NCBI GenBank assembly: GCA_964247055.1
Contig: OZ176056.1
Span: forward strand, 2,728,001 to 2,792,000
Reading direction: 5' to 3'
Origin: Paragordius varius
Lineage: Eukaryota; Nematomorpha
DNA: 64,000 nt
The notes under the pieces were generated by a model. It ran no database searches, was not told the origin of the DNA, and worked only from the letters and a program-made list of their open reading frames with translations. The position numbers were made by a program, and so were the translations under genes. Below, piece by piece: positions 48,547 to 61,700 of this stretch (positions are counted from its first letter, which is position 1; each line of letters opens with the position of its first letter).

Positions 48547-50971
48547 CAGTGGTACTCACCAAAAAAATTTGACGGGCCAAATAAAACATATTTTTTTTTT
48601 CGAGGGCCATGAACCTTATAATGGCAAAAATTCCATAGCTATTTGACAACGCACATATTTATACTCTAAATCAGCACAATAAATTTTTTGCGGGTCGCAT
48701 GTAAATCCAGCTAAAAATTCGTTTTGTATTTAGTTTTAAAAATTAAAATATATTGATAACAACATTTATTTTAATATTAACCAATAATTTTTGACAAATT
48801 TGGTTTCGCCTCATGACAGGCCATTCTTAATACGTCGTCCATATGATCATTAGTTAAGCGATTTCTGTAAGTATTCTTAATATACTTCATTTTTGAATAT
48901 GCCGTCTCACATGTGTAAGTTGATGGAAAATAGTTAAGACAACTTGAGCACATTTTTTTATATTTTCATATTTATTTGGCACAACTTGCCAAAACTCTAC
49001 ATATCTTTCTTCTCTACGGTTTTCCTTAAATATAGCTTCCAAATTGGAATCATTTTTAAAATCAACGAATTCTTTAATGATAACCGCCTGATCAAAACCG
49101 AAAAGCTCAAGTTGCTTAATGTTGGATATATCCATATGCCATGGATTTTCCACTAGCCTTAAGCAATTTTTTATATTTTTTAATTCTTGAAATCTGAATT
49201 TCATCTCATTAGATAAAAATGTTAAATGATTGTCTATTATTAAATTAATATCCGCGGTAAATTCCATATTTTCTTTATAAATCGTTTTGAGTGTTGGAAA
49301 ATGTAGGAGTGTTTTATCTATAAAATCTTGTTTATGTTTATATAATTTTTCTTCAAAAGCAAATATATGATTAGCAAATTGGGTTATTATTATGCTCCCT
49401 TGAAGACTTGTATTAAAAGTACTAAGTTTATAAGTAATGTCGCAAAGGTAGGCTAATAAAACCCACCATGTCAAACTTTCTGTTATCTTTTATAAATAAT
49501 AGAATTTCATGTCTTAAATCAAAAAATCTATTCAATACTTTGCTAAGGCTTAGCCATCTCACAGCGGTGTTCAAAACAATATCATCAAACTCACTGTGGA
49601 TATCTTTCATAAGGTTTTTGAATTTACGATGATTGAATTCTTTGCCACGGATGTATTTAACTATATCCACAACCGTTTTAATTACTAAATTTAGTGATTC
49701 ATCTTTTACACGCGAAACGAAGTTTTGCTGATGAATAAAGCAGTGAAAGGATAATAGATTTTGCAAATTATATTTGTTTTTTAAAAGAAAAATAAACCCT
49801 TTGTTTATTCCAATCATAGAGGGACAGCCATCTGTGCAGATTGAAACCAATTTTTTCCTAGATATACCATTATTATCGAAAAAGGTGCTAATTACTTCAA
49901 GAAAATCACTGCCTTTTGTGGTATTATTCATTGGTAAAAATTTCAAATATTCCTCGTTGATTTTGTTGTCGTTGCAAAATCTCACGAAGAGCGCACATTG
50001 AGGTGTTGAACTTATATCAGTGCTAGAATCGATTGCAATACTGAACTTGCAATTTTTCAGAGCCAATAATGTATTGTTAAAATATATTTAGACATATCTT
50101 CAATGCGTCGAGCAAATGTTGAATCAGAAAGTTGAAGTTTTTTAATTTGCCTCATGATTTGATCTTTATTATGGAATTTATCAAATAAAAAAGTGCAACC
50201 ATTTATTAAACATTCTGTTATTAGTTGGGAATCAGTAAACGGTTTCATATTTTTTCCTAAAATATAGCATATTTCATACGAAGCTAATGTTACAGCTTTT
50301 TTCTGGGAAAAAGCTATGGCCATAATAGATTTTTCGTTCTCGTATAATTCCTTAAAATTTTTATATTTTTCATTTCTTTCCTCAAGATTTTCTGGTAATT
50401 TATGAGAATGATGGATTTTAAAATGTCTTTCAATATTGAATTTTTTAATTATATTGTCTTTGCATATAAGGCAGGTAGCAACATTGTTATTTAAAACGAC
50501 AAAAAAATTAGTTTCCCATTCTTTTTTAACGGAGCGATTTTCATCGGATAATTTACGTTTTTTGGCATTAGATGTCATCCTTTGAATTTATGTTAAAATA
50601 TTATGTAAAAAAGATAGGAATATAAATTGAATTATGCTATAAAAAACAGGTCGAAATTTAATGATATTGAGTTGAAAATATTTTATGAGAATGAGTTTTA
50701 AAAATGATGCAGGATAGCAATGAAATGTATGTGCAATGGGTGAAAACAAAAAAGAAATGCAATAAAAATTTCAAAAAGAAAAGAAGAAGAAACAACGTGT
50801 GCCCATAAATCATAAATTTTAAAATCATTTTAATGTAGAAAATTTTTCTACATTTCAAATTGGGTAAAAAATAAATATTATTTAAAAAAAAATTAAATAT
50901 CAATCATAGTGCATTTTTAAAGCACACTGCGGGCCGCATGCGGCCCGCGGGCCGCGGTTTGAGTATCACTG
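48547..50971 (-). mobile_element. hAT transposon (ZBED5/GTF2IRD2-like), 2.4 kb
   Basis: Perfect 8-bp target duplications ttttagaa flank it (48539-48546 and 50972-50979). The termini CAGTGGTACTCACC and CAGTGATACTCAAACC (right end read inward) are typical hAT. The minus-strand transposase runs from MTSNAKKRKLSDE at 50578: a BED-type zinc finger (CLICKDN..ERHFKIHH), an IDSSTD catalytic Asp motif, CTDGCPSMIG, HCFIHQQ, and a C-terminal dimerisation part STYTCETAYSKMKYIKNTYR near 48900. It is spread over overlapping frames (50578-50057, 50066-49428, 49474-48887 and a last short one), so about three frameshifts disable it. The right subterminal region is a GC palindrome cluster. Confidence 0.88.
50926..50958. 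repeat. GC-rich palindrome cluster at hAT end
   Basis: Contains the perfect palindromes GGGCCGCATGCGGCCC and GCGGCCCGCGGGCCGC, overlapping, in otherwise A+T-rich DNA. The second hAT copy keeps nearly the same block at 61139-61163. Possibly a transposase-binding or hairpin-forming subterminal site (inference). Confidence 0.75.
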
Positions 50972-51258
50972 TTTTAGAATGTTAGTAAACTTGTTAAAGT
51001 ATCATAAGATTTTAAAAGTTGCATGTTATGTCAATTATGGAAGAAAGCAAGTTTAATCATACTTTTTGGAGCGAAATTTTTTAAACTATTTTGGCACCAT
51101 GAAAAGTTATATGTTAGCCTTAAGCCATAATTAAGACAGAAAAAATGGTTATATTTTTATAGACTAATTTTAAAGCTCATAATCTACAGAACGATCCTTA
51201 CCGAGTTATTTTATATTTTAGAATCATTATTTTGAAGTGCAATTTTTTATGTGTTTAA

Positions 51259-51730
51259 CACTTAATTACCTTTTATTTTTGTCTAGTTTACTTTTGGTGT
51301 GGTTTATAGCGAACAATATCGTAACTAAATTACAGCTTTGAAAGTTATTTTAAAAATGTATTTTTCAATTGTTCTCATGTATTAGATAAAAAAGCTATTT
51401 TTACAGTTTTGTGACTTATAGGCCTAAAATTGGGACAGTTTTAAAACACCATTGAAACGAACAGCTGATATTAAAATCATTGCTGGTAAAATGTAGCCTG
51501 AAAGCCTCTTAAAGTTAATTATTTTTATTTTGTAATTTATACATTTGTTTATCCGGTTGCATTAGCGATTTAAATAAAATAAAAAGTGGCAAAAAAAAGA
51601 TAAGTTTTTTACATTTAAAAAAAATATATGTTCCTACTAAAGAAAGCATATTAATTCATCTTACCTTAAAAACTTTTTACTATAAAATTTCAAACTTCGG
51701 GATATGGATACCTTAAAAGTTAATGGAGTG
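51259..51730. mobile_element. TTAA-bounded short element, family T2, copy b
   Basis: TTAA at 51255-51258 and TTAG at 51731-51734. Shares with copy a the phrases TGAAACGAACAGCTGATAT, GTAGCCTGAAAGCCTC, GGTTGCATTAGCGA and GAAAGCATATT in the same order. Non-coding. Confidence 0.6.
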
Positions 51731-51734
51731 TTAG

Positions 51735-52639
51735 CTCATTCTAATTCTACATATTAATACAAAACATATGATATAATTATGCCTGGGATCGTCAACGACA
51801 ATCCAAGGACATAGCATGATTTAGTGTTTTTATACCGCATCTGTTTTTGGCGATTTATACTTTCTAATATTTGTAGCGTAGTAATCCTCTTGTATCAGAC
51901 CAATGCTATATGCAAATCAAAAATTTTTTAATTCACAAAATTATTTCAGAAAAACTAATTGCTTATTTTTTACAATATCGATTTGTAAAAATATACCCGA
52001 CTTATTAACATATTTCATAGGTTTGAGACATAAAAATTGATTTATAATAGTATCTAAGAGCATTGCAATTATTGTCGATTATAATTAATTAAAGACGTTT
52101 TAATTTAAATTTTTTTTTGGTTATTTTTGGTTACATTGGGTAATTAATGCTTTTACTACATTTTAACTAAGTATAAATTAGCAAACCACCGCATAACTTA
52201 TTTTATACCAAAAATTTCATTGGATATAAAATATTATTATGGTATAAGGGGTATACTAAACAAAGTTTATACAGTAAAAACTGAAATTATCGGTAAACGT
52301 AAAAATATAGACAAATATTTTGCTCTAAAAAACCAACCATATTTTTTTCACATGATTTATTTGAATTAACTCATTGTTTGAAATGGCAAAGTCTGAAATT
52401 GAGATATATATATTACTAACTCAGTCAATTCTATATTTTACAATTGTCACTAAATAACTTTTATGAGAAAATTAAAGTTTTAAAAAGTAGAGTTTTCTTT
52501 TAGATAATAATACTTGTCTTATTTTTATTTCCGTATAATTTCAATTTTTACTGTATTTTACACTAAATTAAAAACTATACAATACGCATATGATACGTAT
52601 TGATGATTGGAACGGTATGGAAACGTATTAATATTATAT
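51735..52639. other. A+T-rich intergenic DNA
   Basis: No gene recognised. Confidence 0.4.
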
Positions 52640-53180
52640 ATATATATATTTATATAATTCGATGATGTCTATTACCTCAAAATTTTAAACCAAAAGGTTT
52701 GTTTTATAAAAAAATAATTATATTAAACATTTGAAGACGAAGTATATTTTAATCCAAATCGCATATAAAATATGTTTTTATAATATCTTAGAATGTTTTT
52801 ATACCGTTTCCATCCCTCAAAATAGTATTAAGTACGCATCGACTTATCTCTAAAAATTTTTGAAAAAATTCAATTGAAAATTTAATTTGATATTAATAGC
52901 ACATATTGAATTTATCGCGCAGTCTTGGCATTTCTTTTATATTAATCTTTTTATGCTTTTATCCAGTTTATTATATATTTTAGTGATACTTTATAGAATA
53001 AACTATTAAGCTTTCACCAAAAATTTTTATTTAGCAAAATGAGCCCCAATTTTGTCATTTCTTTATATAATGCATTTACCAAAAAAGTTAACGTTCTTAA
53101 ATCACTGGCAAGAACTGAAACAAAATTAACCATGATAATCCTAATATATTTTCTTATCAGAATATATATCATCAGGATAT
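52640..53180 (+). repeat. dispersed repeat R2, copy 3
   Basis: Same phrase order as copy 2 at 39700-40330: TTCGATGATGT, ACCGTTTCCATCCCTCAAAA, TTTTAGTGATACTTTA, AGCTTTCACCAAAAAT, GCATTTACCAAAAA. Non-coding. Confidence 0.55.
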
Positions 53181-53529
53181 TTTTTTGTCGACACTGTGTA
53201 TATTTGTCTACATAATGAAAACGTATTAAATGTTAACCTGGGTTATATAACTACCCCCCAAAATAGAGATAAGTGTCATAAAAATAGAATCAGATATTAT
53301 TAACCGAATTTTATACTGATTTAATACACACTTTTTGAGGTAATTTTTTCTACCACAGCCCGATTTATATTAAACAATTTAAGAGTAGATACAATATTTT
53401 ATACAAGTATTCTATGATTAGGTCATGATTTAAAATTAATTTAGATTTTTTGAAACTTAAAAATTTAACAGTTATGTATTTTTTAATTTTCTTAGTTTAT
53501 TTATCTGGACATCCCCTTGAGGGAAAATT
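53181..53529. other. A+T-rich spacer
   Basis: Holds a degenerate TTAACCTGGGTTATATAACTACCCC phrase near 53234, resembling T1/T2 ends; nothing else recognised. Confidence 0.35.
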
Positions 53530-55620
53530 AAAAACCAAATAGATGATTTGATAGGACAACAAAAATGGAAAAGGTTCTTCATAAATGCTAAAACCAAGAA
53601 AAGTTGCGACTGCTCAAGCGATCATATTAATAACAACAATTAAAACGCACATGCTAAAACCCCGAAAGAATAAAAAAATAACACTAATACAATGTGGAAC
53701 GAATCCCTTTAGAATATAGGATAGAAGTAAACAATAGAAATTAATTACTAGGTAAGATAGAAATTATTCAGATAACCAATGGAATAGTATAAAAACAATA
53801 ATTCACGAAACAGTACAAAAATATTAACCAAATAAAAAACATCATATAAAAAAGGGTTATTAGATGACTGCATAATAATAATTGCAGAAAGAAGAAGAGC
53901 CAAGAAAAGTGACTCCAGAGACAGAAAAGGAAGGACCTGGATGAATACTGGAACGAACAATGCATGACTATTGAGGAAGCAAACAGAAAAGGCTTAGTAA
54001 GCCTCTGTTCCAAACCATCAGAAAAATAACAAATTAATACCAACTTCCAAACATTAAAATTAAGGATAATGATGGAAGGATCTTGACGACGGAAATAGAA
54101 ACTAAAGATGGGAAATTACACTAAACAGCTATATACTGCACGCCCAGGTACAAACGATGGACACTATATATGGGGATGATGAGTTATGTATACTTGAAAC
54201 AGATGTAGTAAAGGCTTTAAACGATACCAATAAGGAAAGCCTCGGGAATAGACAATATTTTCTTGGAATTAAAAAGAGATATACAGATTTGAGTTTTACA
54301 TAGATTGTGTCAGGATGTATGGGAGTCAGCTTGGCCAAAAGACTGGCAAACTTTACTGTTTATCCCAGTCTTTAAAAGAGAGACAAATCAAATTGCGAGA
54401 ACTATAGAAACATAGCTCTCATTAGTCATGCAATTAAAATTTAATTTTATTAAGGATCATCCAGAACAGACTACACCAAGGATAACCAGGGAGATTCCAG
54501 ATGTTAGGTTTTATGAAGGGAGTAGCACAAGAGATCACATCTCTAACATGAGACGCATAATTGAAACTTTTAACAATTTCAAGTAAAGTTACTAATATGT
54601 TGTATTGATTATACCCAAGCTTTTGACTCGATTAACCATGTCCATTTATGGCGAATTTGGAATGGGAGTTACAGCAAAGCTTAAAACCTTGCTCAAAAAT
54701 TTGTATGAAAACCAAAAAGCCCTAATACAAACCCCGGTAAGCAGAACCAACAAAATTTTAATACAGAAAGGTGTTAGACAAGGATGTTGCCTATCATCAT
54801 CCTTGTTTAATATTTGTAGAGAAATGATCATGAGAAAAATAGATGAAGCTACTAAAAGCCTGAGGATAGGAGGGCGAATGATTAACAATCTAAGATTCCC
54901 AGATGACACGACGATCGCAGATAATGTAGAAAGTTTAGAGATTACGATAAGATTAGTAAGAAAAGAAAGCAAAAGATATGGATTAAACCTCATTCTTAAG
55001 AAAACCAAAGTTATGAGTTTATTAGAAAATAAACCGAATATAACCATGTAGACACCCGAAAGATGCAGTAAATCAAATTCTACTAGGCTCTTTAATAGAT
55101 ATAAACGGCTCCTCCACGCCAGATATTAAACGCCGCATAGCATTAGGGAAGTCAGCTGCAAACAATTTGACTAAATTATGGAAAAATATAGATTTCACTA
55201 TGAAAACCAAAAAGAGAGTAATGAAATGCATGGTTATTCCGGTAGTATCTTATGCTGTTGAAGGTTAACAGAATGATAAATAAAGGATTGCAGCATTTGA
55301 AATGTGAGGAAAGTATTAAATATTACATGGTCAGAAAAGGCTAATGATATAACAGTAAGAGAAAAATTAAATATTAGGAGTCACTTAATGGAAGCTATAA
55401 TAAAAAGAAGGTTAACGTACATTGGTCACATTTTAAAAAGTACATCTCTTGAGAAGGATTAGATTTTTGGAAAAGTTGAAGGGTAAAGAAAAAAATAAAG
55501 ACCAATGTTAAGATGATACTGTCAAGAAGGAGTCTGGTAGATGTATAAAAGTTGAAAGATATTGCATGGGAAGGAGACAAGTGGAAATAATTTGTCATTT
55601 TAATTTCCAAGGTTGAACTC
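53530..55620 (+). mobile_element. broken LINE, RTE-like non-LTR retrotransposon
   Basis: Plus-strand remnants of a non-LTR reverse transcriptase appear in order: an IKDNDGRILTTE segment near 54060, a LHRLCQDVWESAWPKDWQTL segment near 54295, a TRDHISNMRRIIETFNNF segment near 54530, then an open stretch 54605-55051 with KGVRQGCCLSSSLFNICRE and GGRMINNLRFPDD (the catalytic box is FPDD instead of F/YADD). A final RRLTYIGHIL segment lies near 55410, with VEG close by. Many stops and frame changes interrupt it. The phrase set matches RTE-type elements as I remember them. Endonuclease sequence was not recognised, so the copy is probably 5' truncated. Confidence 0.72.
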
Positions 55621-55743
55621 GATTTAGGAATTAACTACCCAGCTAGTTTATCTATAATACTATTTAAATTATTAGCCTACTAGTTTCGACTTTAATAGAG
55701 AAACATATTCCAAAATGGATATCTAAGTTTTTAAACCTTAAAC

Positions 55744-57745
55744 CAGGGGTTTCCAACACAAATAGCTTTAGGGGACATTGGATCAAAAAATCCAGCGGGC
55801 TGCATTCGCAAAATATATATGTGTGTGGATAGATTTGAATACATCAGTTAGCTAACCTTAGACTAGATAAATTTATATCTCAGTTTTGAATACATTTTTG
55901 ATGACCTTTTATCTTTGAAATAAAATATTGTATCAATTTTGTTTTTAACCTGCACACGTTATTTTACTTTGGTTTAACATGTGAATAATATCACAAAAAG
56001 TATATAAACATCGCTATATAATTTAGTTTTTGTATTTTATCTCAATAAATATTCTTGTTTTACGGTTTCTCGAGTCACCACATTTGGCGCGGTCGTTTTA
56101 TATAATTACATTCGCGCATGGAGATTCTAAAGCATATGATCCCGCAACTAGCTTTGATGACTATATCGATTATATAAATAGAATGTTAACTGTGAAATTA
56201 AATTAAGGAGATGACGAAACAAAAAAACTTGTTATTGGCCTACATCAGTCTATCCCATATTGCAAAGTTGAAGAAGTTCTTTCCCGTATTGTTAGAAGTG
56301 GGGTGGGATGCTTTGGTAGCAGCTGGAAAAAAAATATTTGCTCCGACATACAATGTGTTTGCAGCCAGGTTCCAGTTTATGCAAATCCGGAGGAAAGCCA
56401 CGGAATCAGTGATGGATTATTTGATTCGGATAAAGGAATGTGCTGCCCGGTGCAACTTTGGGCAAGATACAATGCTAAGAATCAAGATTGGTTAGTTGGA
56501 GGATTTGAACTCAAAAGATTGGAAATAGATCTGTTCACGAAATTTCCAGATATGTACGATGGGAAACCTATTACGTTGGAGATGGTGGTAGAAATGGCAA
56601 TGGCGCAGAAAAGGCGGATTGTTTGATTGAATAGGGTTTTGACAATAAACAGGTGATGGTAATAAAAAATAAGTGTGAAAAATGTGGGTACGTCCATGCG
56701 ATCAACTGGTGTCCCGCAAAGTGATAGTTAAGAAGATAATAATATTCGCATATGTGGTATTTTTAGAGTTATTGTTAACCCAAGTCAGGTTCCTGTCGAT
56801 CATTTAATTCCAACGTTAGATCATTTAGTGTTTAAAATCGGGCAGGAAATAGTTTTAACGACCTTAGAAATAAAAGTTTACTGGCAGGAGCCCATCCACC
56901 TCTTGAGTTAGAAAAACACCCTCATAACAATTAGAGGACGACATAATACCCAATCAAGTCTTTACACCGGACGAAGAAGTGTACATAAAGAATGAAATCG
57001 ATTCGGGGTGGAGCAAAGGTTCAATTTTGGAGAGAACAGGGGTAGTCTCGTACACGGTTAAAGATGGAAATCGAACCCTTCGCAATCCTGCTGATCAATT
57101 ACGGCCGACCGGTGTCGAGAACGGCGGAGAGGGGGATAATAATTTAACGATAAACCAAACAGATGAATGTATTACAACCAATGATCGGGAGGTGGGGGAG
57201 GAACAAAGCAAAGAAAAAGAAAACGAGAAAGACACCCAAGTTGAAATGAAAACGGATCGGCTCGGATTCGGATAATGAGATATGATAGATTTGAACATCA
57301 GTTAGCTAACCTAAGACTAGATAAATTTATATATTAGTTTTGAATTCATTTTTGATGACCGTTTATATTTAAATTAAACTATTTTATCAATTTTGAATTT
57401 AACCTGCACACGTTATTTTACCTTGGTTTAACATGCAAATATTATATCCAAAAAAAGTATATAAACATCGCTTATATAGTTTAGTTTTTGTATTTTATCT
57501 CAATAAATATTCTTGTTTTACGGTTTCTCGAGTCACCACAATGTTTTAACAAATATTATAACAGATTAAAACATATGACATGTGGTACTAACAATTTTTG
57601 CTAGTTCAACGCCGAAATTCGGGAAGATTTATTCAAAATATTTGTTAGAGAAAATTAATTTACTAAAATCTAGTATTTAAAATTCGCTAGCCGCAGAAAT
57701 TTTTTGGAAAGCCGCATCGGCTCGCAAGCGTGTTAAACACCCCTC
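55744..57745. mobile_element. hAT-like non-autonomous element split by an LTR element
   Basis: The left end CAGGGGTTTCCAACA at 55744 and the right end read inward, GAGGGGTGTTTAACA (57731-57745), form inverted termini matching at 11 of 15 positions. Flanking 8-mers ccttaaac and atttaatc agree only partly. Without the LTR element at 55820-57540 only about 280 bp remain, with no coding capacity. Confidence 0.45.
55820..57540 (+). mobile_element. Ty3/gypsy-family LTR element fossil
   Basis: Two direct long terminal repeats of about 263-266 bp, 55820-56082 and 57275-57540, both ending TTTCTCGAGTCACCACA. By eye roughly a tenth of positions differ between them, so the insertion is old. TTTGGCGCGGTCG just after the left repeat is a possible primer-binding site. 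Parts seen between the repeats: a gag-like segment at about 56210-56630 and, near the right repeat (about 56960-57130), a GPY/F-type C-terminal integrase segment with VSYTVKDGN and DQLRPT. The element is broken. It lies inside a hAT-like element. A possible target repeat, atgt, is weak. Confidence 0.8.
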
Positions 57746-58190
57746 ATTTAATCAGATCGTCTCAGTTTTAATAGATGGTCCGTGTTTATTATGGCAATTT
57801 CAACATAGCATTTATTATAAAGTATACGGAGAAAACTACTATCTCGAAATTATTATCGTTATGATAAAGATAGACTTTGTATTTTAAAAACAAATGTAAA
57901 TACAGACTGCATGAATTGTGTTTCAAGGCGTATGACTTCAAGAGTTGAGCAAGTATAAATGGTAAATTATGAGAATTAAATATTATTGGTTTCTATTAAT
58001 TATTTTCGAATCACCGCAATTTAAGTACCGCCGGCGCACATTGCAAAAAGCCATCCGCCAAGTTAAATAATTTAGAAAAGTGTATATAACTTATATTAAG
58101 TAGACTGCTATCATATTATCTGATTATTACGTATTTAAAAATATATAAAAAATAAATTAAATTTTTTATACTTTTTAAATATGGAAATAT
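57746..58190. other. A+T-rich intergenic DNA
   Basis: No gene recognised. Confidence 0.4.
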
Positions 58191-58257
58191 GTAAATGCAA
58201 CTAAACTATCCCAATTTGAATAGGACTGAAATGAATGTGTTGCATCCAAGTGTTAAC
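58191..58257 (+). repeat. isolated right end of a T1 element
   Basis: ACTATCCCAATTTGAATAGG, then GAATGTGTTGCATCCAAGTG and TTAA at 58254-58257, the T1 right terminus. No left part nearby. Confidence 0.5.
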
Positions 58258-58732
58258 TATACCAGGTTTATTTAAACAATATAATAAATACAATTGTTTT
58301 TTTATTTTTTTTATATAATCAATATACACAAAACAAGCAATCAATAGGTTATCTAATTTTATGTGTGAGAGGTCTAGTGCCAGCCTTTTTTTCGTAAAAC
58401 ATCCTAATCAAATCATAAAAATTTGTTATTATATACATTGAAAATAACATTAACTCAAATGATAGCTAAAAATATTTGGTATGGTAATTGAACTCTAAAC
58501 ACGAACTAATTAACAAGAAAAAAGTTAAGTATTCTTAGTATTTAGATTGTTATATACCAAGGTGTAATAAAAAATTTATCATAAAAGGCAAGATAAAAAT
58601 AATAACAATATAATTTTTAGAGATACAAAATTGAACTGCCCTCATCATTTATTAGATTTCCTATTATATTTGTCAGTTATACCTCCCTTTAACAATTATA
58701 ACTTGGAATTTTCTTTTTTTATTTCAATTGAT

Positions 58733-61700
58733 ATGACCAGCATTATGAAATATATTTGGATATTATTATGCTTTACATTGCTATATGGTCAATCAGTTAC
58801 AGGTAATTAAATTTTTATGATATATTTGATCGGGTAACTGATTCCTATGCTATTTTATCTAATAAGTTAATTTTTGAATGTATCATAATAATAAAAAAGT
58901 TGAAATAATTTGACCATTTTATGGCTACATTCCTAAAAAATATTCATAAGGAAATAATCCAAATAATTGTTGTAAATTAAAATAAGTTTAAATATGATCC
59001 CTTTTACGACTACCCCTGTCGCCTATTCATTATACTAAATTTGGTTGTTAGCGAAATTTTCGGGATGAGTTGGCCTAATTTCAAGCAAATGAAAAAAAAT
59101 CAAGCCAATTTTTATCCATTAATACAATTTAGAGAAATTCGACAACTTGTTTGGAATCGAATTACTGCAGCTTTTACAACATATTCTTTAATAGCGTTAA
59201 ATTCTCATTATATTGATAATATAATGATTTATCAATATATATTACAATTTCCTAGTTTTTTGCGTAAGATTATTTAGATAAATCTTACTTTGTTTAGACG
59301 TTGTTGATTTTGAGAATCAAATAAGTTGTTAAACACTATGGGATAGTAATTAATTTATGATTGCCAACTTTGTGTTATTTTCCGATTCTCATTAACAATT
59401 GTCCAAATTCTTAAAAATATAAGAAATCTTTTGGAATATTGACAACAGTTCTTCTTAAATGTCAATTTTTTTATCAAATAATATTGATATAAAATTTAAA
59501 ATTAATCCTAAACTCAAATGTCTTTAATAGGCAACAAAATAATTATTATTTAATCTTTTTGGTTCTATATATTTTTTTGAAAAAATGGGCTAGGAATAAT
59601 TTGTAATATCTAACATTAACTCAATATAATATAAACCATGTTATAAAAGCATGAGTCAAAACGGTTTAAAGCAAGAGTGTCCAACACATGGCCCTCCGAA
59701 TGCGACCCTTCTAGACATTTTGTGCAACCACAAATTTGAAATAAGATTTTAAATAATTCGCAAAAATAGTGCTTTTTATGAAATAAATTTAGGAAGAATG
59801 ATATTGTTGAATTATCTGCCACGGATGTGGTTAACTATATCCACAACCGTTTTAATTACTAAATTGAATTTATCTTTCACACGCGAAACCAAGTTTTGCT
59901 GATGAATAAAGCAGTGAAAGGATAAAATATTTTGCAAATTATTTTGGTTTTTCAAAAGAGGAATAAATATTTTATTTATTCCAATCATAGAGGGATAGCC
60001 ATCTGTGCAGATCAAAACCAATTTTTCATAGAAATACCATTATTATCGAAAAAAGTGTTAATTATTTCGAGAAAATTACTTCCTTTCGTGGTATTATTCA
60101 TTGGTAAAAATTTTAAATATTTATCGTTGATTATGTTGTCGTTGCAAAATCTTACGAAGAGCGTACATTGAGGTGTTGTACCAATATCAATGCTAAATTC
60201 AATAGTATTATTGAATTTGCAGTTTTTCAGAGCCAATAATGTATTTGACATATCTTCAATGCGTCGAGCACATGTTGCAGAAAGTTGAATTTTTTTAATA
60301 TGCCTCATGATTTGATTTTTATATAGAATCAAATGAAAAAGTGCAACCATTTATTAGACATTCTTTTAGTTGGGAATCAGTAAACGGTTTCATATTTGTT
60401 CCTAAAATATAACAAATTTCATACGAAGCTAATTATACAACTTTTTCCTGGGAGAAAGCTATGGACATAATAGATTTTCTTTTCTGGTATAATTCCTTAA
60501 TCTTTTTATATTTTTCGTTTTTCCTCATGATTTTCTGGTAATTTATGAGAAAAATGGATTAAAAAATTCTTTCAATATTGTATTTTTTTATAATGATGTT
60601 GTCCTTACATATAAGGCAGGTAACAACATTTTTATTTTAAACGACAAAGAATATTTCTTCCCATTCTTTTTTAAAGGGCGATTTTTATCGAATAATTTAC
60701 GTTTTTTAGCATTAGATGTCATCCTTTGAATTTATGTTTAAATATGATGTAAATTTTTTCAAAAAATAGAAATATAATTTGAACTACACTATAAAAAACA
60801 AATTGAAATTTAATGATGTTTATTAAAAATATTTTATGGGAGTTATATAAAATGAGGCAGGATAGCTATGAAAAGATGTTTTGGGTGAAAGACTTGCTTA
60901 AATACAAAAAAGGAAAGCATTAAAAATTTCAAAATAGAAAAGAAAATATACAGAAACAATGTGTGCCAAATTTTTGAAATTATTTAAATGTAGGGAAATT
61001 TTTCTACATTTCAAATTGGGTAAAAAATAAAAACTACCAAAAGAAAATAAATTAAAATTAAAATAATCGAAAATTCGTTTATGGATTAGAAAAATAATGT
61101 AATCAATATGGTCATAGGGCAATTTTAAAGCACTCTTAGGGCCGCATGCGGCCCGCAGGCCGCGGTTTGAGGATCACTGTCTTAAGCTTTTCATCATGTA
61201 TCAAAAAATAAACATATTGCTATAAATTTGCATTCATTGTAAATTTTAGAACGGAAAAAATTAGGACTTTCAAACCACTAAAATTTTAATTTTTATAAAA
61301 ATATTGTTTGGATTGTTATATGTAATAATATATCTTGATATTTTTGGAATGAAGCATTTTTTCGCCAAAAATTTTATTTATCATGTGTGCAAATTTCCCC
61401 CATTTTATAAAGGTTTTACCACAAAATTGATGATTTAATCACATGCAATTAAAACCAAAAGCACCATGGCAAAACTAATGTAATTATTTTGTACCAAAAA
61501 AAAAAATTAAATGGCCTATTTAATTATACAGAAGAACCTGTGAGCGGATCTGGAATTTTTCCAGTAAATAAAGATATGGCTATTATTCAATTCTTTTATT
61601 ATTATTTAAGGATAAACTATTTTTATATTCCCGTTACTTCAAGGCGGTTTTCAGAGCTAAAAATTATATATAGAATTTTTTCAACTATAAAAGCGGCATC

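Noticed and set aside
53748-54338. Three minus-strand frames rich in Leu/Phe that look like membrane proteins
   Set aside because: They are the complement of LINE remnants on the plus strand; the hydrophobic look comes from A+T-rich antisense codons.
61532-61562. Possible small exon coding EEPVSGSGIFP in the Ig-gene intron
   Set aside because: It has an AG before and GTAAAT after it, but it would end in phase 0 while all other exons of the gene are phase 1, and joining it to the 62082 exon gives a stop.
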